From assembly GCA_963734595.1 (NCBI GenBank), contig CAVTHV010000035.1, positions 1 to 64,000 on the forward strand: a stretch of 64,000 bases of DNA. Reading direction: 5' to 3'. A model generated the notes under the pieces. The model searched no databases. It had not been told where the DNA came from and saw nothing but the letters and a program-made list of their open reading frames with translations. Each line of letters starts with the position of its first letter. Position 1 is the stretch's first letter. Source of the DNA: CAKKQX01 sp963734595 (GTDB lineage: Bacteria; Pseudomonadota; Gammaproteobacteria; Burkholderiales; SG8-41). Of the stretch, positions 42,359 to 52,158 are shown one piece after another. The translations under genes were made by a program, and so were the position numbers.

Positions 42359-45066
42359 ATGAACAATATGTTTGCCCGGCGGATTCCGCTTCGGGTGGGT
42401 TCCAGTGCTGCGCTTGCACTCGTTGCGTCGGCGTTCTTTGCAATAACCGCCGCTGCCGGCACTATCGCGACGGATGACCAGGCGGGAGTCGTCCGCGCGA
42501 CTCTCGGCAACGGACTGAAAGTGGTCATCGTGCGCAATGCCCTTGCGCCCGTGGTCGCCACCACCGTCAATTATCTCGTCGGCGCTGACGAAACGCCGCC
42601 CGGCTTTCCGGGCACCGCGCACGCGCTCGAACACATGATGTTCCGCGGCAGCCCCGGCCTCTCGGCCGACCAGCTTGCCGATATTGGAAGCCTGATGGGC
42701 GGAAATTTCAATGCCGACACCCGGCAGACGGTGACGCAGTATCTTTTCACCGTTCCGGCTGACGACCTCGACGCGGCGCTTCATATCGAAGCGCTCAGGA
42801 TGCGGGGCCTGCTCGCGACCGATCAGGATTGGGACCACGAGCGCGGCGCGATCGAGCAGGAGGTCGCGCAGGATCTTTCAAATCCCACTTATGTTCTTTA
42901 TGCGAAGCTGCGCGCCACGATGTTCAGCGGAACGCCATACGCGCGCGATGCGCTCGGTACGCGAACGTCGTTCGACAAGACGACCGGATCGATGCTCAAG
43001 TCGTTCCATGACCGGTGGTATGCGCCTAACAACGCAATCCTCGTCATCGTGGGCAACGTCGATCCGCAGGCAACGCTCTCCAAGGTAACAGAGTTGTTCG
43101 GCGCGATTCCTGCAAAACAACTGCCGCAGCGCCCCGAGATGCAACTCCAGCCGGTGGTTCCACATCAGCTCAGTCTGCCGACGGACCTTCCCTCCGGACT
43201 GCAAATCATCGCACTGCGCATGCCGGGGCTCGACGATCCGGATTACGCGGCGGCCGAGGTGCTCGCTGACGTGCTGGGAAGCCGGCGCGGCGAACTTTAT
43301 GGTCTCGTGCCGAAGGGCAAAGCACTCGGCGCGGACTTTGAGTTCGACCCGCTGCCGAAATCGTCGCTTGCCTACTCTATGCTGGCCTTTCCCGCCGGTG
43401 GCGACGCCAAGGCGCTCGAATCGCAGGCCCGGGCGATTCTCGCGAAGATTGCCAGGGATGGGGTTTCGCCGGAACTCGTCGCTGCGGCGAAACTCCAGGA
43501 ACGCCGTTCCGCCGAGTTCCAGAAAAATTCGATCAGCGGTCTGGCGATGGTTTGGTCGGAAGCGCTCGCCGTGGACGGATTGAATTCGCCGGACGACGAT
43601 CTCGCGCGCATCGATAAAGTCACCGTCGACGACGTCAACCGCGTGGCGCGCAAATATCTCGATCTCGACCACGCGGTTACGGCGGTGTTGACTCCCCAGG
43701 GATCGGGCAAGCCGATTTCCGCGCGCGGTTTTGGCGGCCAGGAAAATCTGTCTACGGGCAAGACCAAGCCCACGCCGCTGCCGGACTGGGCCCAACCCCT
43801 GCTAAGCCACCTTGCCGTGCCCGAGTCGACCGTGCACCCGATTGTCACCAAGCTCGCGAACGGCATCAGCCTCATCGTGCAGCCGGAAGACGTCAGCGAC
43901 ACGGTCAGCGTCTACGGACACATCAAGAACCGTCCCGAGCTCCAGGTTCCGAAGGGGAAGGAGGGGGTCGCGCAGGTACTCGACGAGCTTTTTTCTTATG
44001 GGACGCAGCACCTCGATCGCGTGGCGTTTCAGCAGGCGCTTGACGCGATCGGCGCCGGGGAACATGCGGGAACCGACTTTTCGGTCCAGACGCTCGCGGA
44101 TTCCTTCGACCGCGCAGTCGAGCTCCTCGCCGACAACGAACTGCACCCCGCATTGCCCGAACCGGCCTTTAATGTCGTCAGGCGGCAGATCGCCCAGACC
44201 GTTGCCGGCCAGCTCAAGAGCCCGAATTATCTCAGCGGCCGTGCATTTCTCGCGGCGTTGTTTCCGAGCGGCGATCCGACGTTGCGCGAGACGGTGCCGG
44301 AAACCGTCGACGCGGTCACGCTTGCGGACATGCGCGATTATTACCGGTCGGCTTTCCGGCCCGATCTTACGACCATCGTCGTGATCGGCAACGTGACTCC
44401 ACAACGGGCCAAAGCAGTAATCGAGAAATATTTTGGCGGCTGGACCGTCACGGGTCCCCGGCCGGCGACCGATTTACCGCCGGTTCCGCTCAACCCGCAG
44501 ACGGTCAGTGCCGTGCCCGACTCGAGCCGCGTGCAGGATAACGTGATGCTTGGCGAAACGCTCGCTCTCACGCGTTCCAATCCCGATTATTATGCATTGG
44601 AGCTCGGCAACAGCGTGCTCGGCGGCGCCTTCTACTCGACGCGTCTCAGCCGCGATATCCGGAAAAACGCCGGACTCGTCTACTCGATCCAGTCCCAGCT
44701 GAATGTGGGCAAGACACGCGGCGTTTACCTTGTCGGGTACGCGTGCGATCCGCAAAACGTCTCCAAGGTGCAGCACATGGTCATGCAGGGAGCTCGACGA
44801 CATGCAGAGGACGCCGGTCCCGCCCGATGAACTGCAGCGGGCGAAGGTTCTTCTTCTCCACAGGATTGCGCTTGGCAGAGGAAAGCGTTGGCGGCATTGC
44901 GCGCGGGATAATCGAACGCCGTCTCCTTGACCTGCCGCTTGACGAACCTGCGATTGCGGCTCGCCGCTACCTCGTCTCGATGCGCCAGAACGTGCAGGCC
45001 GCCTTTGTCAAATGGGTGCGTCCAGACGATTTGGTGCGTGTAAGCCAGGGACCGGTCCCACAGTAA
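42359..45066 (+). CDS. Two-domain M16 zinc peptidase, periplasmic (frameshifted near C-terminus)
   Basis: About 900 residues. A signal peptide (VGSSAALALVASAFFAITAAAG) is followed by an active M16 domain with GTAHALEHMMFRGSPGLS (H-x-x-E-H) and the distant Glu in DHERGAIEQEVAQD. The second, inactive-type M16 domain starts near residue 480 (VHPIVTKLANGISLIVQPED). The main frame ends at 44830. Breaks near 44790 and 44870 connect to ELDDMQRTPVPPDELQRAKVLLL and then to EESVGGIARGIIERRLLDLP, stop 45066. The whole peptidase is preserved apart from these breaks. It probably degrades peptides in the periplasm. Confidence 0.85.
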
Positions 45067-45207
45067 CCGTGACGCCGCGCCAGTGGGGGCTTCCACTTGT
45101 CGGTGGAGGCAGAATTGCAAAAGCTTGCCAATGACCCGTCCTCACCCGCCAACGCTCGCTAGGCTTGTCACGCTTTCGCTACGTTGACACCGAGTCGGGG
45201 GCACTCC

Positions 45208-47975
45208 TCATGCCGGTTTAGCCTGCGCCTCCATCAAGGCCAACAGGCGATGAGGCGTAGCGGGCAGCTGGTGAATCCAGGCTCCCGTGGCGTTGGCGAT
45301 TGCGTTGGTGATGGCAGGGGCCACTGCCACCGTCGCACACTCAGCCGCGCCTTTCGCGCCGAGACCTGCCGAGGGATCAACCAACTCCACCATCAGCGGG
45401 ACAATTTCAGGCGTTTCCCGCGCGGTGGGAATGCGGTACTGCTCGAAACCCGTCGTCTCGCCGGGGATGAACTCCTCCTTGAGCGCGAATCCCATGCCCA
45501 TGGACACGGCGCCCTCGATCTGTCCTTTCAACCCCTGCGGATAAATGACGCGACCCACATCGTGGGCCGCCACGACCCGCAGCACCCGCACCGTGCCGCG
45601 GCGCGTGTCGACCTCGACCTCCGCGACGTGAGTTGCGGTCACATGCACCAGATACGGGCTCGGGCTGTCGCTCAAAAAGTCGTGCATCGGCACGGGGTGG
45701 AAGATTCCCGTGAACCGCATGGACAGCCCGGCCGACTGCCGTGCCCGTGCCACTTCCGCCAGCGAGAGGGTCGGCCCGGAAACGCCGGTCTCCGGCCGCG
45801 GCGCGACACGCCCGTCCCTCATTTCAAGACTTTCGTACGAGATTTTCAGTAGTTCGGACGCGGTGGCAAGAACGGCGTCCCTAAGCGCCAAGGCTGCTTC
45901 CTTCACTGCATTGCCGTCGGTATAGACCACCCTGCTACCCGAGGAGGGTCCGGTATCGGGAGTGCATTCGGTATCGCCGCTCACCACCGACACTGCTTCC
46001 AGCGGCAGGGTCAGTTCGCGCGCGGCGATGAGTCCCAAGGCAGTGTCGGTGCCTTGGCCCATGTCCATCGCCCCGACAAACAGGCGCACGCGGCCATCGC
46101 TCTCAAGCTCTGCGACCGACTGCGGCAGTTGCGTGTGGGTGTAGCCGATGCCATAGCGCATCGAAGCGATGCCCACGCCGCGCCGCCAGCGGCCGTCGCC
46201 GTTGCCGCCAGCCTGCTGTGCGCGTTTCGCCTGCTCATAGTAGGGACGGACCGCCTCTACGGTCTGGCGGTACGCTGCCTCCTGCTCGACGTCCCGTGGT
46301 GTCGCCACGGCAGCACTCGTCGCGCGGCGATTCATCAGGCGAAAGTCGAGTGGATCGATACCGAGCTTCGCAGCGATGATGTCGATCTGCGTCTCCATGG
46401 CAAAGACCACCTGAGTCGCGCCGTAACCCCGCATTGCACCGGCCACGGTGTTGTTCGTGTACACCACTCGCCCGTGGATCGCCACATTCGGAATCTGGTA
46501 CGGGCCTACGAGCGATACGAAGGCGCGCACCATGATGCCGGGCCCGGCGGACGCGTAGGCCCCGGTATCGGCCAGCAGTTCCGCAGCGAGTGCCGTGAGC
46601 CGGCCATCTTTCGTCACGCCCGTGCGGATGCGCATACGGAAAGGGTGGCGTTTGGTGGTGGAGGCGAAGGACTCGGCGCGGCTATAGACGATCTTCACCG
46701 GCCGTTTCGTCTTGAGGGCAAGCAGGGCCGCCACACATTCGCAGGAAATATCGGTCTTGGCCGCCGAACGCGCCGCCTATCACGGTGGGCAGGATGCGCA
46801 CTTGCTCCAGCGGCAGGCCCATGGTCTCTGCCACTTCCCGCTGGTGCAGGTGAGAATGCTGCGTGGCCGATCGCACCACCAGACGGCCTTTGTCATCGCG
46901 ATAGGCCAACACGGCCTCGGGCTCCAGGTACGCGTGCTCGACAAACGGCGTGCTGTACGACTCGTCCACCACCAGGTGTGCCTGGGCCAGCGCCGCTTCC
47001 GCATCGCCCCAGTGCGACTCCTTTTCCGCAAGCAGGTTTCCGCTGTCGTGGATGGGAATGGCACCGTCCTTCAGCGCCTCGGCGGGATCCAGGATTGCCG
47101 GGAGAGGCTGGTAACTCACGCGTATCAGCGCGAGCGCCTGTGCCGCCGTCTCCGGCGACGTGGCGGCAACCGCGGCTACCGCATCGCCGATCTGGCGAAC
47201 CCGACCATCTGCCAACACACGTTGATCCTTGACCGCACGCCCGTAGCGATTGAGTCCTGGCACATCCCGGGCTGTTACCACGGCCATGACACCCGGCAGA
47301 GCCCGTGCCTCGCTGTCGTCGATATGAAGAATGTCGGCATGCGGATGGGGACTCCGAAGAACCGCCCCGTGAATCATGCCTGGCATCATGAGATCGGCGG
47401 CATAGAGAGCGGTTCCGAGCACCTTGTCTCTCGCATCGATCCGCCGATGCAACTCTGCCTGTGCCGGGACTTGGGGTTCCGGCGACGGGACGTCCCGGCC
47501 AAGATCCGCTGCACGGGCAACCGCATCCAGGATGCTCACGTAGCCGGTGCACCGGCACAGATTGCTCCCCAGCGCCTTGGCAATCTGCTCTCGCGTGGGG
47601 GCCGGATTGCGGTCCAGGAAGGCCTTGGCTGCCATGATCGTTCCAGGGGTGCAGAAACCGCACTGTACGGCATCGGCCTCGATGAAGGCTTCTTGCAATG
47701 GGTGAAGCCGCTCGGAACTCCCCAAACCCTCGATGGTAAGAACATCCTTGCCGTTGACTTTAGCAACCGGGACACGACAGGCGCGCGCCACGGCGCCATT
47801 CACGGTAACGGTGCAGGTGCCGCAGGCGCCATCGTCGCATCCCTGCTTGGTGCCGGTGAGGCCGAGATCGTCGCGCAATACTCCGAGGAGAGTCTGGTCA
47901 GGATGCGACCAATAGCTCGTAACCCTTGCCGTTGACCTTTAGCGTCAACTTGGTCTTGGCTGTTTCTTTCTGCAT
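45208..47975 (-). CDS. Mop-type molybdenum hydroxylase: 2Fe-2S plus Mo domains (frameshifted)
   Basis: Read across two breaks it is about 920 residues. ATG 47975 gives KTKLTLKVNGKGYELLV; a break near 47908 leads to HPDQTLLGVLRDDLGLTGTKQGCDDGACGTCTV (plant-type 2Fe-2S) and QCGFCTPGTIMA with NLCRCTGY (second cluster). The molybdopterin domain follows with VIGGAFGGQD. A break near 46750 leads into LLALKTKRPVKIVYSRAESF and the remaining Mo domain. The single chain without an FAD domain matches aldehyde oxidoreductase of the Mop type. It hydroxylates an aldehyde or heterocycle. Confidence 0.85.
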
Positions 47976-48086
47976 CGCGTTGCCTTCCCGTCTTTACGCA
48001 AGGCGTTTGTGTGCCGAATTTTGGGGTACTTGATCCAACATGATTTCTACGCTGACATTGTATGTACGCGAAATCGGTCTGCGAGT

Positions 48087-48100
48087 TTGATCCATATCAA
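48087..48100. promoter_or_regulatory. Perfect FNR/Anr-type box upstream of the molybdenum hydroxylase
   Basis: TTGATCCATATCAA fits TTGAT-N4-ATCAA exactly and lies 112-125 bp upstream of ATG 47975 on the minus strand. This supports oxygen-responsive control of the hydroxylase; a matching -10 element was not identified. Confidence 0.6.
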
Positions 48101-48228
48101 ACCAAGGCAACGAACAGAGGCATGGCCAGTGGAACAGAGCATTTGGCTGTTGCTTAGTCGCGTACTGAAGGAGGCAACGCGGATGATAACGTGCTATTTC
48201 TCCCACGTTTTCCCAACGGCGAGCAAAG

Positions 48229-48311
48229 AAAAAGAGGCCAGCTGTTCGCTAACCTTTTATAGTGTTTGGCTTCCCGACCTGGGCTCGAAGCAGGGACTTG
48301 CGGATTAACAG
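48229..48311. repeat. Duplicated tRNA-Asn 3' half plus terminator, left copy
   Basis: 83 bp with roughly ten mismatches to 50484-50566. It contains CCCGACCTGGGCTCGAAGCA and TTGCGGATTAACAG, a decayed copy of the tRNA-Asn 3' half. Same orientation as the intact copy, as attL/attR of an element inserted at the tRNA 3' end. Confidence 0.75.
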
Positions 48312-48547
48312 GCGCTAGGCCAGCCTTCGCTCGGCAACTCTTTTAGACGCTCGCCGAGCTTGCTACGTTCTCACTACGTTTATTTCTATTCCTGTCCTCT
48401 GAGTATCCGAGTGCCTGCTATCGACCCATGGCGGACGCCCAAGGCAGGCAAAAAGAAGCCCCGGCGAAGCGAGATTAGTGCAGTCTTTAACAGACTATTT
48501 TGGGTGGTTGAAATATATTTGAAAAAATCGCCCTTTTCATCAATGTA

Positions 48548-48955
48548 ATGGATGACGCAATGCGTAAAGCTATTCTGGTCATTTTGCTGGCGGTTGTGAG
48601 CAGTAGTGCGGCAGCGGCGTGGTTCAAGATTGACAAGGACGGCAGACTTACCGTCTACGCTGATCCCGCTACCCGTCGGAGGTCCGGCGACTTTGTGAAA
48701 GTATGGATAATGAATGACTACAAGACTTTCCAAGTAATTCCAGGCACGGAAAAGAGTTACTTATCGGCAAAGGTGCAAAGAAAATACGATTGCAGGCAAG
48801 TAAGAATGGAAAGTCTTGATATGGTTTATTACTCGGGAAATATGGGTAGCGGGCAAACGGTTAGCAGTATTTCATTTCCTGAGCCAAATTGGACCCCGGT
48901 TGTGCCTGGAACCATAGAAAGATTTTTGTGGAAATTGAATTGCCTGAAGCGATAG
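48548..48955 (+). CDS. Surface-adhesin-E-like secreted protein
   Basis: 135 residues. Signal peptide AILVILLAVVSSSAAAA, mature domain WFKIDKDGRLTVYADPATRRRSGDFVKVWIMNDYKTFQ, later YLSAKVQRKYDCRQVRM with a Cys and a final Cys near the C-terminus. The pattern fits the small adhesin-E-like domain found in many proteobacterial exported proteins. ATG 48548 and ATG 48560 are both possible. It lies within the tRNA-flanked island, left of the IS element. Role unknown. Confidence 0.7.
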   Translation: MDDAMRKAILVILLAVVSSSAAAAWFKIDKDGRLTVYADPATRRRSGDFVKVWIMNDYKTFQVIPGTEKSYLSAKVQRKYDCRQVRMESLDMVYYSGNMGSGQTVSSISFPEPNWTPVVPGTIERFLWKLNCLKR

Positions 48956-48971
48956 GATAGCGGCCCTTGGT

Positions 48972-50235
48972 GAGTGTCCGTTTTCGACTGCGGATTCAAC
49001 CGGTGGATGCAACACACTAGACACTGCGTAAGCAGAAGGAGTGTTGCAGATGAAGCAAAGACCACGGATTTATTACACGGAAAGCCAGAAAGCGCTGATG
49101 TGGGAGCGCTGGCAGAAAGGTGAATCTCTCCAGCAGATCGCCCAGTTGTTTGATCGAAACCACTCATCGATACAACGCATTCTGGCAGAGACAGGCGGGA
49201 TACGTCCGGCGCCACGATGTCGTTCGAGATTGGCGCTGACTTTAGCCGAACGCGAAGAGATATCGCGTGCTGTGGTTGCGGGTCACTCGATCCGTTCGAT
49301 TGCGACGGCACTCGGGCGCGCACCCTCCACCATCAGCCGCGAGATCAAGCGCAACGGTGGCCAAGGATGCTATCGGGCGAGTCAGGCCGAGCAGGCTGCC
49401 TGGGATCGGGCACGTCGCCCCAAGACCTGTAAACTGGCTGAGAACCGAACGTTGGCGCACATCGTGGCAGACAAGCTCCAGGTGCAGTGGTCGCCGGAGC
49501 AGATTGCCGGGTGGCTGAAGCGTACATACCCAGGCGACGAGAACTACCAGGTGTCACACGAGACCATCTATCGCAGCCTCTTCATTCAGGCCCGTGGCGC
49601 CCTGAAGAAGGAACTGCTGGAGCATTTGCGGCGCACGCGAGCCATGCGCCGTTCGCGTCATCACACGCAGAAGACAGACAATCACGGCAGAATCACGGAC
49701 ACGGTGTCGATCAGCGAGCGTCCGGCCACGGTTGAAGATCGGGCGGTACCCGGTCACTGGGAAGGTGACCTACTGTTCGGAAGCAGGAGCAGCCAGATTG
49801 CGACCCTCGTCGAGCGTCATACACGCTACGTGATGCTGGTGAAGGTCGCCGGAAAAGATACCGAGACGGTCATCAACGCGCTGATCAAAAACGCTCGCAA
49901 GTTACCGCAGGAGCTCTACAAATCGCTGACTTGGGATCGGGGCAAAGAGATGGCCGACCACAAGCGCTTCACATTGGCGACCGACATAAAGGTCTACTTC
50001 TGTGATCCTCAGAATCCTTGGCAGCGCGGGACTAATGAGAATACGAACGGGCTATTGAGACAGTACTTCCCCAAGGGAACCGACATTTCGGCCTACTCGC
50101 AAGCCAAGCTAAATGCAGTGGCGAGGAAATTAAATGATCGCCCAAGGAAAACGCTAAACTACGAAACACCCGCCGAACGATTTCGACCAATCTGTTGCGT
50201 CGATCGGTTGAATCCGCAACCCAGAGCGGACATTC
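48972..50235 (+). mobile_element. IS30-family insertion sequence
   Basis: Imperfect terminal inverted repeats of about 44 bp: GAGTGTCCGTTTTCGACTGC then GGATTCAACCGGTGGATGCAACA at 48972-49015, and its counterpart GAATGTCCGCTCTGGGTTGC then GGATTCAACCGATCG on the other strand at 50192-50235. The inside carries one transposase ORF. I see no obvious flanking direct repeat. Total length about 1.26 kb. Confidence 0.88.
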
Positions 50236-50450
50236 CGCTAATGGTCGATTCCTACGACGTCGTCAGCTTCAAATTCGTCCGGCACGGTGCCGTCTCCCGG
50301 GCCAGTGACCATCGCGGCCATAGTGGCGCTCTGCTTCACGAAGTATTCCTCGCTGATGGGATCATAAAAACGCTGACCAATGGCAACGTCGCTGAATTTG
50401 ACGCGGTGACGGGGAGGGTGATTGATCATGTCAAATCGAAATGCAAGTGA
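49050..50450 (+). CDS. IS30-family transposase, reading past the element end
   Basis: The N-terminal helix-turn-helix part (MWERWQKGESLQQIAQLFDRNHSSIQRIL, then SIRSIATALGRAPSTISREIKRNGG) binds the ends. The DDE domain has PGHWEGDLLFGSRSSQIATLVERHTRY (first D), LTWDRGKEMADHKRF (second D) and PWQRGTNENTNGLLRQYFPKGTDIS (E). ATG 49050 follows AAGGAG. The reading frame has no stop in the right inverted repeat and runs on 215 bp into flanking DNA, antisense to the gene at 50238-50429, so the last about 70 residues are not IS-encoded. Confidence 0.92.
   Translation: MKQRPRIYYTESQKALMWERWQKGESLQQIAQLFDRNHSSIQRILAETGGIRPAPRCRSRLALTLAEREEISRAVVAGHSIRSIATALGRAPSTISREIKRNGGQGCYRASQAEQAAWDRARRPKTCKLAENRTLAHIVADKLQVQWSPEQIAGWLKRTYPGDENYQVSHETIYRSLFIQARGALKKELLEHLRRTRAMRRSRHHTQKTDNHGRITDTVSISERPATVEDRAVPGHWEGDLLFGSRSSQIATLVERHTRYVMLVKVAGKDTETVINALIKNARKLPQELYKSLTWDRGKEMADHKRFTLATDIKVYFCDPQNPWQRGTNENTNGLLRQYFPKGTDISAYSQAKLNAVARKLNDRPRKTLNYETPAERFRPICCVDRLNPQPRADIPLMVDSYDVVSFKFVRHGAVSRASDHRGHSGALLHEVFLADGIIKTLTNGNVAEFDAVTGRVIDHVKSKCK
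50238..50429 (-). CDS. Small conserved hypothetical protein abutted by IS30
   Basis: 63 residues: VKFSDVAIGQRFYDPISEEYFVKQSATMAAMVTGPGDG and VPDEFEADDVVGIDH. The F-x-D-V-x-x-G-Q-x-F and S-E-E-Y-x-V-K pattern recalls a common group of about 60-residue proteins of unknown function. ATG 50429. Its stop lies 3 bp from the IS right end, so the insertion may have replaced a short C-terminal segment. It overlaps the read-through part of the transposase frame on the other strand. Confidence 0.6.
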   Translation of the reverse strand: MINHPPRHRVKFSDVAIGQRFYDPISEEYFVKQSATMAAMVTGPGDGTVPDEFEADDVVGIDH

Positions 50451-50483
50451 GCGAGTGTAACGCCTATTAGATCACGAACCAAA

Positions 50484-50566
50484 AAAAAGAGGCTAGCTGT
50501 CCGCTAACCTCTTGTCGTGTTTGGCTCCCCGACCTGGGCTCGAACCAGGGACCTGCGGATTAACAG
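50484..50566. repeat. tRNA-Asn 3' half plus terminator, right (original) copy
   Basis: Intact partner of the 48229-48311 repeat. It includes the tRNA-Asn 3' half and its terminator on the minus strand (AGAGGTTAGCGGACAGCTAG followed by CCTCTTTTTTTT). Confidence 0.75.
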
Positions 50567-50597
50567 TCCGTCGCTCTACCGACTGAGCTATCGGGGA
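50522..50597 (-). tRNA. tRNA-Asn (GTT)
   Basis: On the minus strand TCCCCGATAGCTCAGTCGGT begins the acceptor stem and D arm, the anticodon loop is CTGTTAA (anticodon GTT), the T arm is CTGGTTCGAGCCCAG, and CGGGGA G CCA closes the acceptor stem with an encoded CCA. A terminator lies directly downstream. Its 3' end is the attachment point of the flanking island. Confidence 0.96.
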
Positions 50598-50696
50598 AAA
50601 AACCTTGGAAAAACCGGGTGGCGCTGCTTTGGAAAGGCGCTTATATTAAAGGTTTGGCCCCGCGGGGTCAACGCCGTCAGGGGAGCAAGGGGCAAC

Positions 50697-52057
50697 ATGA
50701 AGTGGCTGAAGCGTTTCGCGATCGTGATCGGGGCGCTGCTGGTGATTCTGGCGGCGCTGCCGTTTTTCATCTCGCTCGACGATTACATCCCGCAGATCGA
50801 AAAAGAGGTCTCCGCGAAGCTCAAGGAGCCGGTGAAGATCGGGGGCCTGCGGGCCTCGATGTTACCGCTGCCGCATCTGGTGATAGACGGTATCACGGTC
50901 GGCAAAACCGGGGACTTGAAAGTCGGGAAGGTTACCGTGACTCCCAATCTGCTGTCGCTGCTGGGTCCCGTCAAGGTCATCCGCAGCCTCGAGATCGACT
51001 CTCTGGTGTTGACGCAAAAAGCGGTCGACAAGATACCGGCATGGACCAAACCGGAAAGCGGCAAGCCGCAGCCATCGCAGTCGCAACCGCAGGTCGTGGT
51101 CCAGAGCATCCGGCTCGATAATGCGCTGGTCCACCTCGACAAGATCAGCTTCGGGCCGTTCGATGCGCGCCTGCGCCTGAACAGCGATGGCACACCCGAG
51201 GATGCATCGGTCACCACCCAGGATGGCAAGCTGAAGGCGTTCATCAAGCCCGACAAGTCGAACTACCTGATCGACGTCAGCGCCAAATCGTGGAAATTGC
51301 CGGCCGGTCCCGCCATCCTGTTCGACGAGCTGACGATCAAAGGCGTGGCTACGCTCAGCGATGCGAACTTGAATCAGGTCAGTGCCAGGCTTTACGGCGG
51401 CACCGTGACTGGCAAGACCAGCGTCGGCTGGCGGAAGGGGCTGCAGCTCAAAGGTGAGTTTCGACGTCAGGCAGGTCGAATTGAAAAACCTGGTGCCGCT
51501 GCTGGCGCCCGGCAAACGCATGAGCGGCAAGCTCAGCGCAAAGCCGGTTTTTTCCGCCAATGCGCCTGCGGCGGGCCAGCTTATGAATGCGCTGCGGCTG
51601 GAAACACCGTTCAATGTGCAGAATGGCGTGCTCTATGGCGTGGATATCGAGAAATCGGCGACCAGCCTCTTCAGCCGGGACAAGGCGGGCGGCGGCGAAA
51701 CGCATTTCGACGTGCTGTCCGGACATCTGGCGATGGAACGCGGGACTCAGCGTTTCACGAAGCTCAAGATCGCCTCGGGTTCGCTGGCCGCCAACGGCAA
51801 CGTCAGTATCTCTCCGAAGAAAGAACTTTCGGGACGCATCAACGCCGAAGTGAGCGCGGCGAAACTGGCCTCTGCCAGCGTGCCGCTCAACGTTTCCGGC
51901 ACCCTGGATTCACCGATGCTGTTGCCGACCGGGGCCACGATGGGCGGGGCCGCCGTGGGCACGGCAATCCTGGGCCCGGGCTGGGCACTTCGGCGGCGGC
52001 AGAAGTGGGAAGCTGGGCCGAGAAGCCTGTTTCGGCAAGAAGGACGAGAAAAAATAA
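50697..52057 (+). CDS. AsmA-family protein (frameshifted)
   Basis: ATG 50697 gives MKWLKRFAIVIGALLVILAAL, a single N-terminal membrane anchor, then ISLDDYIPQIEKEVSAKLKEPVKIGGLRASMLPLPHLVIDGITVGK, the typical AsmA start. A break near 51455 leads to VSFDVRQVELKNLVPLLAPGKRMSGKLSAKPVF and DIEKSATSLFSRDKAGGGETHFDVLSGHLAMERG. Further breaks near 51975 and 52025 give LGTSAAAEVGSWAEK and FGKKDEKK, stop 52057. AsmA proteins sit in the inner membrane and bridge the periplasm, affecting lipid transport to the outer membrane. Confidence 0.85.
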
Positions 52058-52110
52058 TCATTTAAATACAACGAGCTATATTTACTCGGCCGCAACAGCT
52101 CGATCAGAAA

Positions 52111-52141
52111 AAACGGCCACGCAATATGCGTGGCCGTTTTG
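52111..52141. terminator. Bidirectional terminator between asmA-like and aminotransferase genes
   Basis: ACGGCCACGC and GCGTGGCCGT form a perfect 10-bp stem around AATAT, with a T run (TTTT) on the plus strand and an A run (AAAAAA) on the left that gives Ts on the minus strand. It lies between two convergent genes and can serve both. Confidence 0.88.
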
Positions 52142-52158
52142 CGTGACGCGGCAGGCGT

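Noticed and set aside
48972..50235. Flanking target-site duplication for IS30
   Set aside because: The bases next to the two ends do not match over more than one or two positions, so no duplication can be claimed.
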